DNA of 64,000 bases, from the NCBI GenBank assembly GCA_963742405.1, contig CAVUMB010000003.1, forward strand, positions 1 to 64,000, read 5' to 3'. Both the position numbers and the translations under genes were made by a program. This DNA comes from JAGVSR01 sp963742405. GTDB taxonomy: Bacteria > Pseudomonadota > Alphaproteobacteria > Rhizobiales > Hyphomicrobiaceae. Each line of letters begins with the position of its first letter. Position 1 is the first letter of the stretch. This document shows, in pieces, positions 27,562 to 37,015 of the stretch. A model generated the notes under the pieces. The model was not told where the DNA came from and did not search any database. It saw only the letters and a list, made by a program, of their open reading frames with translations.

Positions 27562-28018
27562 ATGGCCCTCGCGGATTGTTGGGTGGTCGAGACGTCCGGC
27601 GTGTCCGGACCAACCGTCATTCACGGTGAGGCCGGTGCCGGTACGGAACGGTTCCTGTTCCGGGAACCAAACCGCCATGATGAATACTGCACTCAAAATC
27701 TGAATTTGAAAATAGCACTGCTCTCGGTACGGCCATGACCCGGCTCCGTCGGAGACATTTTCGCCCCTCTTCGCCCTTGACCGCTGAAAACTTCAAAAAC
27801 CTGTAAATTCAGTGGTGCGTTGTTCGTTGTGCTTCTTGCGCCGTCACCCCGTGTCGCGGATTGCGAGGGGAATGTGCATGGGACGGAAAAGGACAATGGC
27901 AATGTCGAAGCAGATCAGCGCCTCATACACCGGACCGTGCGTGCCGCGAGCGACCTGGTCGGTCCGGTGCTCGGGTGACTTGGCCAACGGCCACACTGCT
28001 ACTCGACGTGGCCCCACC
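27562..28018. other. Intergenic, no gene recognised
   Basis: About 450 bp between the VirJ-like start and the 3' end of the XoxJ-like gene. No reading frame here resembles a known protein. Promoter of the VirJ-like gene must lie at its left end. Confidence 0.4.
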
Positions 28019-28892
28019 CTAACCGTGCGCCGACGTGGGCGGCGGCTCCGTCCGAGGGGACGTGATCAGCTGATTTTGTTCGTTGACGAGTGGCACACCA
28101 TAGTCGAGCAGGATCTTGTCGATCTCGGTCTGATGCTTCGCGAGAATGTCATTGAGTTGGCGCTTCCAGGCAGCATCGGTCGGACGAACGCCGATACTGA
28201 TCCGGTACTCGATCTTGGCGTTGCCTTCGTGTTCTTCGAGGATGGGACTGACGTCGAGACGGTCATGAAGAGCGTGCGCCTCGTATCCCGCATAAGGACC
28301 CCAAAGCACGCCGACGTCGATCTCGCCCGACAGCACGTCGTTGAGGATATCTTTCTCGGGATCATTGTAACGCCTATCCACGTTCATCAGGTAGGATTTA
28401 GCGTTCTCCATCAATCCGTTCGCGGCGATGAAGTTGCCGATCGGGCCGCCCTGATTGCTCAGTTTCTTGCCTTTGAGGAGCGGATCGGAAAGCGAGTGCA
28501 CGCCATCGAGACCCGCGTCTTTGCGGAAGACGAGAACGTAGGTGGACCGGTAATACGGGTTCGTATTCATGGTCATCGAAGTCTTCTTGGACCGTCCCCA
28601 TGACCATGTCGCAGCGCTTAGCGGCGAGCGTATTCCGGATCAGACCGTACCCACCCGGGTACCACGTGTAGGAAACCGGAATATGCATGTCGGCGGCGAT
28701 GATCTCCGCGATCTTGTTGTCGAAGCCTTCGCCCTTGTCGTTGGAATAGGGCATGTTGCTCGGGATGGCACAGACCCGAAGCACTTCCCGGTTGACGAGA
28801 TCGGCGTAGTTACCCGACGCCGCGATTCCGGCTGTCGGCAGCAGCGTCGTCATCGCAACGCACGCGATCGCTCCGGAGTGAAGGACACGCAT
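28019..28892 (-). pseudogene. MxaJ/XoxJ-type periplasmic substrate-binding protein, one frameshift
   Basis: ATG 28892 follows AAGGAG and opens a signal peptide (RVLHSGAIACVAMTTLLPTA). The mature part reads REVLRVCAIPSNMPYSNDKG and EGFDNKIAEIIAADMHIPVS, then TWYPGGYGLIRNTLAAKRCD, the signature of quinoprotein-dehydrogenase-associated solute-binding proteins. Near 28585 the frame changes and NTNPYYRSTYVLVFRK continues the family through GEIDVGVLWGPYAGYEA to 28019. Such proteins accompany PQQ methanol or alcohol dehydrogenases (MxaF, XoxF), but no dehydrogenase, cytochrome or PQQ gene lies next to it. Full length would be about 290 residues, normal for the family. Confidence 0.8.
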
Positions 28893-29382
28893 TATGAACT
28901 CCTTATGGAAAGTGGGGAGGATTGGCGACCTAGATGCCAGCCGCTCGCTTCATTTCAATCTGAAGCATTACATGGGTGAGCTTTCCGCCACCTCGCGCCC
29001 TCTATACCAATCGGTAACCTCGAGCCGGCAAGGCATTCGGCTTTGCGTGCCCTCCCTCCACAAGCTGGCCCAACGGTGTGTCAACCTTCTCGAAGCGGAT
29101 TTGGGCGACGAATAATTTAGATTTCAGTGCCGCTACACTTGGTGGGAGCAGACGACCTATGGCGTTAGTGTGGTCGCTCGAAGCCCCGACGGCATCCGCA
29201 TTCGTCTGGCCGCTTGGGGTCAATTTCTGAACTTGGCCGAGATATGTTGTTTGTCCGCTTAGAGCCAAGTAGAGACGCACCGCCGCTTGGCTCATCAGCT
29301 CAAATAATTGACTTTTGCTTCTTCTGACCCGGGCCTAGTCTGCGCCGGGTGGTGGGACCTGGATTTTGTGAAGGAGAGTGCC

Positions 29383-29676
29383 ATGCCGACATATGTTGTT
29401 CTTGCCAACTTCACCGAAAAGGGCGCGCACAATGTAAAAGACACCGTTGACCGGGCTGAGAAGTTCAAGGAGATGGCCAAGAAGGCCGGCGTCACTGTGA
29501 AAGAAATGTACTGGACGTTGGGCACGGCTGATATTGTGACGATATGCGAGGGCCCAGATGACGAGACGGCAACGGCATTATCGCTCAGCATCGCCGCACG
29601 CGGCTATATTCGCACGCAAACCATGCGCGCATTCTCGGCAACCGAGATGGGAACGATCGTCGGCCGAATGGTGTGA
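29383..29676 (+). CDS. GYD-domain protein
   Basis: 97 residues from ATG 29383, behind an AAGGAGAG ribosome site. PTYVVLANFTEKGAHNVKDT and the later GTADIVTICEGPDDETATAL match the GYD domain, a small ferredoxin-like-fold family common in alphaproteobacteria. Function is unknown; the fold often makes dimers. No neighbour suggests a partner. It is a complete, well-formed small gene. Confidence 0.88.
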   Translation: MPTYVVLANFTEKGAHNVKDTVDRAEKFKEMAKKAGVTVKEMYWTLGTADIVTICEGPDDETATALSLSIAARGYIRTQTMRAFSATEMGTIVGRMV

Positions 29677-29809
29677 TGGTCAGCACGAGGTCCCGGCCGG
29701 TGAGCACGATCATCACAGCGCGTGAACCTGTTGCCGCGAATAATCGCTAGTTCTTACCTCACCGCGACTTGCGCCAGATGAAAACCTTAAGTTGCCTACT
29801 AGCAACGCG

Positions 29810-29885
29810 GGTCCTGCAGCTCAACGGATAGATTATCGCGCTTCGAACGCGAGGGTTGCAGGTTCCAATCCTGCCGGGGCCGCCA
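29810..29885 (+). tRNA. tRNA-Arg (TCG)
   Basis: A 76-nt cloverleaf including encoded CCA. Acceptor GGTCCTG pairs with CGGGGCC (two wobble pairs). Anticodon stem TCGCG/CGCGA is perfect around loop CTTCGAA, giving anticodon TCG at 29843-29845. T-arm is GCAGG-TTCCAAT-CCTGC. Oddities are C instead of T at position 8, one mismatch in the D-stem (GCTC against GATT) and C at position 57 of the T-loop. It may be a weakly diverged or extra copy rather than the main tRNA. Confidence 0.7.
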
Positions 29886-29952
29886 ATGCTTTTGATGTCA
29901 GCGTCTGGTTACGACCGAGTCCGCGACCCACGTGCCCACGTGGCATGGTCGT

Positions 29953-30018
29953 CTGGTTACACTCCGGTTACTGCTTCACGCGTGCACGGCGGTACGCGCC
30001 GGTACACCGTCATACATT
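29953..30018 (+). repeat. Dispersed repeat, copy 1
   Basis: About 66 nt (starts CTGGTTACACTCCGGTTACT) that aligns without gaps at roughly 80% identity to 45409-45474. It lies between the two tRNA-Arg sequences and outside any credible gene. Confidence 0.55.
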
Positions 30019-30118
30019 CCGGTGAACCGTTCAGCGGTGCGGGAAGTCGCGTACGATCGAGTTCCCTGGCGTCTCGGGACGTCACTGAGTGAAGCGGCAC
30101 AACCAACCGTACCCGCGC

Positions 30119-30163
30119 CTACGAATCTGGGGGTCAGAGGTTCGAATCCTTTCGGGCGCGCCA
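30119..30163 (+). other. 3' fragment of tRNA-Arg (ACG): probable att scar
   Basis: From CTACGAATCTGG at 30119 to GCGCGCCA at 30163 the sequence reads as the 3' 45 nt of a tRNA-Arg(ACG). It includes the anticodon loop CTACGAA, the 3' anticodon stem, T-arm (AGAGG-TTCGAAT-CCTTT) and acceptor strand with CCA. The 5' half is absent: the bases before the loop do not pair with TCTGG. A break inside the anticodon loop is where many tyrosine integrases recombine, so this looks like the displaced tRNA end left at one boundary of an integrated element. Confidence 0.75.
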
Positions 30164-30658
30164 ATAAAATCAAGGGCTTACAGGTCTTCAGCTTCCTGGG
30201 CCCTAGGCCAAATCTGCCTGAAACTACCACCCGACTACCACCAAACTTGGACTCCCCCGTTGGCGAGACGAGGAGCGCGAAGCGCGACGGGACTACGAAG
30301 GCCGTAGGCCGTTGATCAAAAAGGGCGGGTCCGCGCAGGAACTCGACGTGTACTCGTTCATGACGACCACACCGATGGCCTGGTGGGCACAATCAATCAT
30401 GAGCGCATGCCGGTTCTATTGTCGACTGAGACGGAGTTCGAGGTCTGGACACGGTGAACACCAGACGATGCGTTCGCGCTGCTCCGGGAGTATCCGTCGG
30501 AGAAGATGCGCATGGTTCAATCGGGTTTTGAAAAGCGGGACCTGATCACCGGGTGATCTAAAGGTCCAATGCGAAATGACGGCTGGCGGAAAATCGTGTG
30601 AGCCGCAACATGAGCAATGATATTAGGTCGGTTGAAGCACCCAAAGGAAGCTGTCGGC
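30164..30658. other. Intergenic beside the tRNA fragment
   Basis: No credible gene in about 490 bp; several short frames overlap each other. No integrase or recombinase remnant was recognised. Confidence 0.4.
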
Positions 30659-30865
30659 ATGATCGTCATCTATCGCAATGGTGTCCCGACAGTCGTGAGC
30701 GGGTGGCGCGCTTGGCTCATCATGTTGGGTGCTGCACTCGCCTTCGTAGTGATCATGGGCCTGATTCTCGGGCTGGTACTTACAGTATGGACGGTCATGC
30801 TGTTCGCCTTGCCGGTGATGATCGTGTTCGGGCTGATCGCCACTTGGCTTCAGTCGCGACGGTAG
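30659..30865 (+). CDS. Small two-helix membrane protein
   Basis: 68 residues from ATG 30659: a short polar N-terminus (IVIYRNGVPTVVSGWRAW) and two hydrophobic segments (about residues 20-42 and 43-62), ending in QSRR. It resembles small inner-membrane proteins of unknown function. A longer in-frame start at 30617 would add a non-hydrophobic leader. Composition is convincing but there is no domain to support a function. Confidence 0.55.
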   Translation: MIVIYRNGVPTVVSGWRAWLIMLGAALAFVVIMGLILGLVLTVWTVMLFALPVMIVFGLIATWLQSRR

Positions 30866-31034
30866 GGTTTGCTGGTCGCCGAACATCATGAGCCCACAAG
30901 TCGGCTTGTGCGCCGCTAGCAGTCGAACGCGCGTTAGTGGGGGAACGGCAGCTATGGGCCAATCGCAAACTCGTTGTTCGGGCCGCGCGGCAACGCGTAA
31001 AGGCGTTACACGCGCGGCGGTAAACACTCGCTGC

Positions 31035-32693
31035 TCAGCGGTTGATGCACTCCTGCATGAACGGGACACGCTCGATAATCCCGAGACCTTTCTTATCGGC
31101 TTCTGCCGCGCAGACTTGCCGGCGATCCACTCGATCCTCTATTTTTTCTAGTAGGGTCTCCTTACCCGGCGCTGGCTTCGCCGTGCCCGCGGCGCCTGCA
31201 TCGACGAGTTCGATTTCCCCAGGACGCCAGGTTTTGTCGAACCAGGGTTCCAGGGGTCCATAGAGACGCAGGATCATAAACCAGCCTTTGCCCGGCAGCG
31301 TCTGAATCCAGTTGTTCTCGTAACCTTCGGGTGCCTTCGGACCGAAGAATACGTCGACTGAGCCATCAGGGTTCCTCTTAACCCCCGCATTCATGCTGCT
31401 GACGCTTGGCTGCTTCTGATCGGTCTGCACCATCGAACGCGTCTGGTTGTCATAGACAATAACCGACCAGAAATCTTTGACCGGCACGTTGGGCGGAACG
31501 CGCATCCGATAAGTTTTGCCGCCGTCGAATGGGTTACCTTTCGAATCCTGGACCGACCACGGATACTGCGATCCCTTGCCGACCATTTTCATTTCCATCG
31601 CTGGCGTCACGCCAGTGGCGAAATAGTAGTACTGGATGTAGCCATCCATATTCGTCACGCCCGGCGAACTCTCAAATTTGTAGCCACCGAAGAACGGCAG
31701 GCGCCACGTGCTGCTGGGGTAAAAGTAAGCGTCCTTATCCCGCATCTTGAAGGCGATCGTTCGCGCTGTGACGGCTCCGATGTTGGCTGCATCGGCCAGA
31801 ATCTTCTTCATGCGCTCATCGGGGTTAAACGGCTTGCCCTTCGCGATGCCGATGGATGCGAAGAGCCCGAGTGTCGTCGGATCGCTGCCCTCTGGCGGCT
31901 CTTCCTGAATGACCTTGTTGAGCATCTCCCAGAACGCATAGTCACCGGGCGCGACGAAGTTGGCAGGTACGCCGGACCCATTGACATGCTTGATCGCAGG
32001 CGGGTTGGCTGCGTCTGCCAGCTGGTAAATCTTTAGGTATTTTTTGACAGATTCTACACCGGGCTTCGTCGAGCCGTCGACGACGAAGGCTCGGAAGACA
32101 AACCAATTGCCGAATGTGCTTGGGCGGACAACGTGGTAGCCGTCGGGAATCTCGCCTTTGTAGCCTGGGGGCAGCACAAGATACTTGCCGCCTTCACCTC
32201 GGTCGGGTCCCGTAATCCCGACGTCTTCGACCCAGCGATACCAGAAATCATTGATGAGGCCGAGTACCTTCGGCGGCGCTTCGATAACGAGTGGCCCCTT
32301 CTTCGTGTCGATCCAGATGAAGTTGTAAATCGTGTTGTCGTTTGCGGTCAGTTCAACAGTTCGCGCATCGACCAGATCTTCCCAGATCACATTGGTTTCG
32401 TTGGCAGGCCCAAACTTCGCAATAGAATCTCGCATACCGGCTTGGTTCACAATCGGGATCGCCATCAGATAAGCCTGCAAGGCGCGGGAGCGGTCGAGAT
32501 TGTCGTAGATCTTGTCGACGGTGTCTGGTTTCGGATAGCCGTAATCGAGTTGCAGTTTGCCAATGGAACTTTCGATTTCATCTGGCACGGCAACGCCGGG
32601 CGCGATTTCGGTCCTGAATTTCTGAGCGTTTGCAGTTGCTGCAAAAGCAACGACCAACATGGTGGACAACACGAGTTTTCTGAGCGTCAACAT
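31035..32693 (-). CDS. Secreted DUF1254/DUF1214 protein
   Basis: ATG 32693 opens a signal peptide (MLTLRKLVLSTMLVVAFAAT, cut after ANA); the in-frame start at 32786 is less likely. The 552-residue mature protein has an N-terminal DUF1254 part (RALQAYLMAIPIVNQAGMRD, WIDTKKGPLVIEAPPKVLGL) and a C-terminal DUF1214 part (TYRMRVPPNVPVKDFWSVIV, YDNQTRSMVQTDQKQPSVSS, GWFMILRLYGPLEPWFDKTW). The two domains make one beta-rich periplasmic protein, widespread in proteobacteria, with no established function. A short Lys/Glu-rich tail follows. The gene is alone on its strand. Confidence 0.88.
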   Translation of the reverse strand: MLTLRKLVLSTMLVVAFAATANAQKFRTEIAPGVAVPDEIESSIGKLQLDYGYPKPDTVDKIYDNLDRSRALQAYLMAIPIVNQAGMRDSIAKFGPANETNVIWEDLVDARTVELTANDNTIYNFIWIDTKKGPLVIEAPPKVLGLINDFWYRWVEDVGITGPDRGEGGKYLVLPPGYKGEIPDGYHVVRPSTFGNWFVFRAFVVDGSTKPGVESVKKYLKIYQLADAANPPAIKHVNGSGVPANFVAPGDYAFWEMLNKVIQEEPPEGSDPTTLGLFASIGIAKGKPFNPDERMKKILADAANIGAVTARTIAFKMRDKDAYFYPSSTWRLPFFGGYKFESSPGVTNMDGYIQYYYFATGVTPAMEMKMVGKGSQYPWSVQDSKGNPFDGGKTYRMRVPPNVPVKDFWSVIVYDNQTRSMVQTDQKQPSVSSMNAGVKRNPDGSVDVFFGPKAPEGYENNWIQTLPGKGWFMILRLYGPLEPWFDKTWRPGEIELVDAGAAGTAKPAPGKETLLEKIEDRVDRRQVCAAEADKKGLGIIERVPFMQECINR

Positions 32694-33096
32694 TACAAGC
32701 TCTCTTGTGGAGTTGAGGGGCGGCACTGTCGCCGGCGGTCGAGCGCGAAAGATCAAGTGAGTTAGCGATAATGGCTCATTCCGCACGCAAAGATATTAAT
32801 AGGTATTCCGTGAGCTGAAAATACTATTTTTGACAATAGGGCGCCAAAATGGACGGTAACCACTCGATGTGGCGAAGAGGGCGGATGGCAGAAAAATCCT
32901 TTGTGGTCTCGGTTGCAACTGATCGAAATTCAGCAGTTTCATATCCGGCAACGACCGGATTTCACGGCCCTCGTGGCATCTCCGCAACCCGCACGCTTTC
33001 AGGTCTCTGATAGATTGCAAAAGAATCATTCACGGGATGAAGGTGCCGATCTGACTTCAAAGTTGCTCTGTGTCGGCGCGTCAGGAGACGAAGTCC

Positions 33097-33915
33097 ATGA
33101 GAAGGTCGATGCCCACTTTCAGAGCCGCGCTGTGGGGTGCAATTTTCATCGGATTGGCACAGCCGGTCGCACACGCCGATGACGCCGCCGAGTTGGCCAA
33201 GAAGCTTTCAAACCCCATCGCCTCGCTCATCAGCGTTCCTTTCCAGTACAATTTCGATCACAACATCGGGCCGGCTAACGACGGCACAAAAAACTACATC
33301 AACGTCCAACCGGTCGTTCCGATTTCGCTCAGTCAAGACTGGAACATGATCTCCCGTACGATCGTCCCAGTCGTCTGGCAGGACGAAATCTTTCCAGGTG
33401 CGGGCAGCCAATTCGGATTGAGCGATACGGTCCAAAGCCTCTTCTTCTCGCCGAAACAGCCAACCAACGGTATCGTCTGGGGAGTGGGGCCGGTGTTCCT
33501 GCTGCCGACGGGCACCGATACATTGCTGACGACCGATAAATGGGGGGCTGGACCAACGGCTGTGGCGTTGACCCAACAGAACGGATGGACTGTGGGCATG
33601 CTTGCCAATCACATCTGGTCCTTTGCGGGTGACGAGAACCGCGCTGAGGTCAATTCGACGTTCTTGCAGCCATTCGTCTCCTACACCACGCCGGACGCGT
33701 GGACGTTTTCGCTCAACACAGAAAGCACTTACGACTGGACAGCGGAGCAGTGGTCCGTGCCGCTCAATTTTGTCGTTACGAAGCTGACGAAGATAGGCAA
33801 CCAGCCAATCAGCATCGGCGGCGGCGTGCGCTACTGGGCCGATGCGCCCGATAGCGGTCCGGAGGGCTGGGGCGCGCGTGCCGTCGTGACGTACTTGTTC
33901 CCGACTGGCGGTTGA
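33097..33915 (+). CDS. Outer-membrane beta-barrel protein (transporter-like)
   Basis: ATG 33097 follows an AGGAG site; an in-frame start at 33070 is less likely. A signal peptide ending AHADDAAE precedes 240 residues of alternating strands: SLISVPFQYNFDHNIGPAND, INVQPVVPISLSQDWNMISR, VWGVGPVFLLPTGTDTLLTT, ending GARAVVTYLFPTGG with a terminal strand pattern. The N-terminal LANPIASLISVPFQ-like block is typical of a family annotated as transporter/neuromedin U-like, probably an outer-membrane porin-like barrel. Its substrate is unknown. It lies divergent to the DUF1254 gene with about 400 bp between starts. Confidence 0.8.
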   Translation: MRRSMPTFRAALWGAIFIGLAQPVAHADDAAELAKKLSNPIASLISVPFQYNFDHNIGPANDGTKNYINVQPVVPISLSQDWNMISRTIVPVVWQDEIFPGAGSQFGLSDTVQSLFFSPKQPTNGIVWGVGPVFLLPTGTDTLLTTDKWGAGPTAVALTQQNGWTVGMLANHIWSFAGDENRAEVNSTFLQPFVSYTTPDAWTFSLNTESTYDWTAEQWSVPLNFVVTKLTKIGNQPISIGGGVRYWADAPDSGPEGWGARAVVTYLFPTGG

Positions 33916-34101
33916 CAAGGTCCCGATGCCGAACCGGCTTTGACAGCGCCTGGCTATATTTCCGATCTGGGTCAGTTTCTGCCTTTTTACAGGCCGTCGA
34001 ACGGTCCGCTTTGCAGCGAAGGCCGGACGCGATCTTGGAACATTGCCCAGGACCTTTTCCGCGTCCGCTTCTGTATAAAACCAACTCGTTTCAAAAACCC
34101 C

Positions 34102-34177
34102 TGGTGGAGCCGAGGGGAATCGAACCCCTGACCTCTGCAGTGCGATTGCAGCGCTCTCCCATCTGAGCTACGGCCCC
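34102..34177 (-). tRNA. tRNA-Ala (CGC)
   Basis: On the minus strand a 76-nt cloverleaf GGGGCCGTAGCTCAGATGGG ... CTCGGCTCCACCA. Acceptor GGGGCC pairs with GGCTCC, D-arm is intact, anticodon stem CTGCA/TGCAG surrounds loop ATCGCAC (anticodon CGC) and the T-arm is AGGGG-TTCGATT-CCCCT. CCA is encoded. Confidence 0.93.
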
Positions 34178-34685
34178 GATCCCTGGGAGGCGGCATTTAG
34201 AAATGCGCCTTCGACCTTGTCAATCACGGTGCCGACGAAGATCGGCGGGCTGACCGGCTACTACGGTGTGCGGGGCGTCTACAGTTCGCTGGATGGCTTT
34301 GAGCTGCGTCCAGTGGACCGTCGCTTTGGCTCACAAGTGAGCATCGCTGATTGCATGAAGCGCGTCCGGTTCTCCCTGAGCAGCGGCACAATATCACCTC
34401 ATGGCCGCTCGTCTCGCGGCTGTCGGCATTGAGTTGGGTGCAACAAAGTTCGGCTTAGGGCCAATAGCGACCCAAACTACGTATTCGAACGGTGCGCTGC
34501 ACTACGGCGAGCCGTCTCTAAGCGGACGAAGGCGACATCGGCCGGCCGGAGTTTCTGGCATCTCGGCGAATATGTCTGCATTGTGCTGCAGAGAGGATGC
34601 TAAAGCGCTTCAAGTACCCAGTGCTGCTGACCTTGAGCGCCATCTTCAGGCTTGAAGAGCCAAGGCTTTGGCGAAAGGGCTGCCC
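34178..34685. other. Intergenic, no gene recognised
   Basis: About 500 bp with only short overlapping frames (for example 34217-34432). No repeat or RNA signature recognised. Its right end is the leader of the YbdK-type ligase. Confidence 0.4.
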
Positions 34686-35819
34686 ATGTTGACCAGAGAG
34701 CCGTCTTTCACCTTCGGTATCGAGGAAGAGTTTCATCTCGTCGACCGCGAGACGCGGGATTTAGCCGTGGCGCCAACGACGCTGTTGGCGTCGCTTGAGG
34801 CGCACATCGGCTCTCAGGTCGGTCCGGAGTACCTGCGCTCGCAGATCGAAATTGGGACCAAACCGCACAAGAGCTTCAAGGACGCACGCCAAGAGCTCAG
34901 CCGGCTGCGCGAGAGCGTCGTCGAGGTTGCCGGTAAACACAACCTAGCACCTGTGGCATCAGGCACCCATCCGTTTGCGCAGCCGAGCGAAATCGAGCCG
35001 ACCGACAAAAAGCGCTACAGAGAGCTCGACCGCGAGCTAGCGGGCGCGATACGCGGCCTCTCCGCTTGCGGCATGCACGTGCACGCGGGCATCGAGGATG
35101 AGGATCTGCGAATCGACCTCATGAACCAGGTTCGCTATTTCTTGCCACACCTGCTGACGCTATCGACATCCTCTCCGTTCTGGCGGGGCTTCGATACCGG
35201 TCTTAAATCCTATCGCGCAACTGTGCTGCGGCGACTTCCACGCTCCGGACTCCCAGGCCTGTTTGCGAGCTGGGCTGAATACCAGCGCACGCTTGCCGTC
35301 CTCATTCAGGCCGGCGTCATCGAGGACGGCACCAAGATCTGGTGGGATCTAAGACCATCGGCGCGATTTCCCACGCTCGAGCTGCGCATCTGCGACGTCT
35401 GTCCCCGGATCGACGACGCGCTGTCCATCACCGCATCCTATCTCTGCATCCTGCGCATGCTGTGGCGCAGGAAGAACAGCAATTTGAAGTGGCGGACCTA
35501 TCCCGTCTGTCTGATCCAGGAGAACCGTTGGCGTGCGCAGCGCTATGGTGTTTCGGGTGAGCTGCTCGACCTCAGCATCGGGACCCTGGTACCGTTCACC
35601 GAACTGGTCGATGAGCTTTGCGAGCTGATTGCTGAGGATGCACACGCTCTCGATTGCGAGCGTGAGATCGCTAATTTGCAGAAGATCGCGGCGGAGGGCA
35701 CGAGCGCTGACCGCCAGCTCAGAACGTGGCGGCGCGCCTTCGATGATGGGCTCAACGAGCGGGATGCGTTCCGGGCAGTGGTCGACGAGCTTGCCGCCGA
35801 GACAGCGGCGAAGTTATAG
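34686..35819 (+). CDS. YbdK-type carboxylate-amine ligase (GCS2 family)
   Basis: From ATG 34686 the protein has 377 residues, normal for YbdK-type members. It opens with FTFGIEEEFHLVDRETRDLA, the acidic ATP/Mg site of plant/proteobacterial-type glutamate-cysteine ligases. SQIEIGTKPHKSFKDAR, ACGMHVHAGIED (the conserved H-V-H) and PTLELRICDVCPRIDD are further family blocks. YbdK-type enzymes have weak gamma-glutamylcysteine ligase activity in vitro, with true substrate unknown. A second in-frame start (TTG 34668) is possible. It stands alone between a tRNA and an NTF2-fold gene on the same strand. Confidence 0.85.
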   Translation: MLTREPSFTFGIEEEFHLVDRETRDLAVAPTTLLASLEAHIGSQVGPEYLRSQIEIGTKPHKSFKDARQELSRLRESVVEVAGKHNLAPVASGTHPFAQPSEIEPTDKKRYRELDRELAGAIRGLSACGMHVHAGIEDEDLRIDLMNQVRYFLPHLLTLSTSSPFWRGFDTGLKSYRATVLRRLPRSGLPGLFASWAEYQRTLAVLIQAGVIEDGTKIWWDLRPSARFPTLELRICDVCPRIDDALSITASYLCILRMLWRRKNSNLKWRTYPVCLIQENRWRAQRYGVSGELLDLSIGTLVPFTELVDELCELIAEDAHALDCEREIANLQKIAAEGTSADRQLRTWRRAFDDGLNERDAFRAVVDELAAETAAKL

Positions 35820-35880
35820 CCGGGATGTGTCGTCTAAGATGCCGTTTGTGTCACAACTCTATCCATCGATTGGAGCAGGC

Positions 35881-36258
35881 ATGACTATCGAGGAGAACAA
35901 GCAAACCGCCCGGGCATTTTACGACCTGATGTTCAACCAGTGTATGCCGAGAGAGGCTATCGAGCGCTACGCCGGCGCCAACTACGTTCAGCACAACCCT
36001 GTCGTTCCTGACGGCAAGGATGGGTTCATCGCCTACTTCGAACGGATGGCGGCGGAATATCCCGGCAAGCGGGTTCATATCATCCGCGCACTTGCTGAGA
36101 ACAACCTCGTCGTCCTTCACACGCGACAGGAATGGCCCGGAGACAGCGACTGGGCGGGGATGGACATCTTCCGCTTTGAAGCTGGCAAGATCGTCGAGCA
36201 CTGGGACGTTCTCCAGCGGGTGCCTTCCGAATCGGCAAACAACAACACGATGTTCTAA
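35881..36258 (+). CDS. SnoaL-like / NTF2-fold protein
   Basis: 125 residues from ATG 35881 (GGAG about 8 bp before it). ENKQTARAFYDLMFN, the middle YVQHNPVVPDGKDGFIAYF and DIFRFEAGKIVEHWDVLQRV are typical of SnoaL-like predicted ester cyclases of the NTF2 fold. Such proteins are small cone-shaped dimers with a hydrophobic pocket; most have no proven reaction. It follows the YbdK-type gene by 61 bp on the same strand, so cotranscription is possible. Confidence 0.85.
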   Translation: MTIEENKQTARAFYDLMFNQCMPREAIERYAGANYVQHNPVVPDGKDGFIAYFERMAAEYPGKRVHIIRALAENNLVVLHTRQEWPGDSDWAGMDIFRFEAGKIVEHWDVLQRVPSESANNNTMF

Positions 36259-36413
36259 GGCTGCGAACATTATGCGATGTCGTGGAAGGTTTGACGCGAG
36301 CTCGTGACCCATCTCGACCATCTCAAATGTTCCAAGTACATCTGCTTGTAACCCCTTCGCGCTCTCCAGTGGCGTCGGCATTAGTGTCCGCAGCAGAACC
36401 ACATATCAGACGG

Positions 36414-36956
36414 TCAAGCAGGCACGTACGTCAGCCGCACCACGGCATCCGTGATGCGATCGCTCCCGGTTAGGCGGAGGCGCGGCCGTGAACCGACGAA
36501 GAACGGCTTGCCATGCCCCAGCACGACGGGGTGGTAGTAGAGCCGATACTCGTCTATGAGACCAAGCTCGCTCAGACTTTGCACCAAATCTGGTCCGCCG
36601 ACGTCGATTTCTCCGTCGAGATTGGCTTTCAGCCCGCGTATCGTCGCCTCGAGGTCATCCGAAACCAGCGTGGCGTTGGGCCCGACTGACTTCAATTTGC
36701 GTGAGACGACCCATTTGCGCAGGTTCCGCCATGCGGTCGCGAAGTCCTGCTCAGCGGCGGTCCATCCAGGCTTGTCCTCGTCCCAGTACCGCATGATCTC
36801 GTACAGGCGGCGGCCGTACACAGTGGCGGTCGCGTTTCGCACGCACTCGATCCAGTGGCGAAAGAGGACGGGGTCGGGCGCAAACGCCTGATGATCGTGA
36901 TCGACGTAGCCATCGAGCGACACATTCATTGCAAACACGAGCTTGGCCATCGTCAT
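36414..36956 (-). CDS. Dihydrofolate reductase family protein (RibD C-terminal-like)
   Basis: 180 residues from ATG 36956, 9 bp after GAGGGA. AKLVFAMNVSLDGYVDHDHQ is the usual start of the DHFR-like/RibD-C family, followed by ATVYGRRLYEIMRYW, WVVSRKLKS and EIDVGGPDLVQSLSELGLID, the NADPH-binding block. Ends GSDRITDAVVRLTYVPA. Members are predicted NADPH reductases of unknown substrate. It is the last gene in a same-strand run (41295 to 36414) headed by a YCII protein and an ECF42 sigma factor, so it is probably part of that stress-type cluster. Confidence 0.88.
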   Translation of the reverse strand: MTMAKLVFAMNVSLDGYVDHDHQAFAPDPVLFRHWIECVRNATATVYGRRLYEIMRYWDEDKPGWTAAEQDFATAWRNLRKWVVSRKLKSVGPNATLVSDDLEATIRGLKANLDGEIDVGGPDLVQSLSELGLIDEYRLYYHPVVLGHGKPFFVGSRPRLRLTGSDRITDAVVRLTYVPA

Positions 36957-37015
36957 TTCAGCCGTTCCCTCGACATAAGTATCGAGCTACGCGAAGGTGC
37001 CGTCGCCTCATCAGT

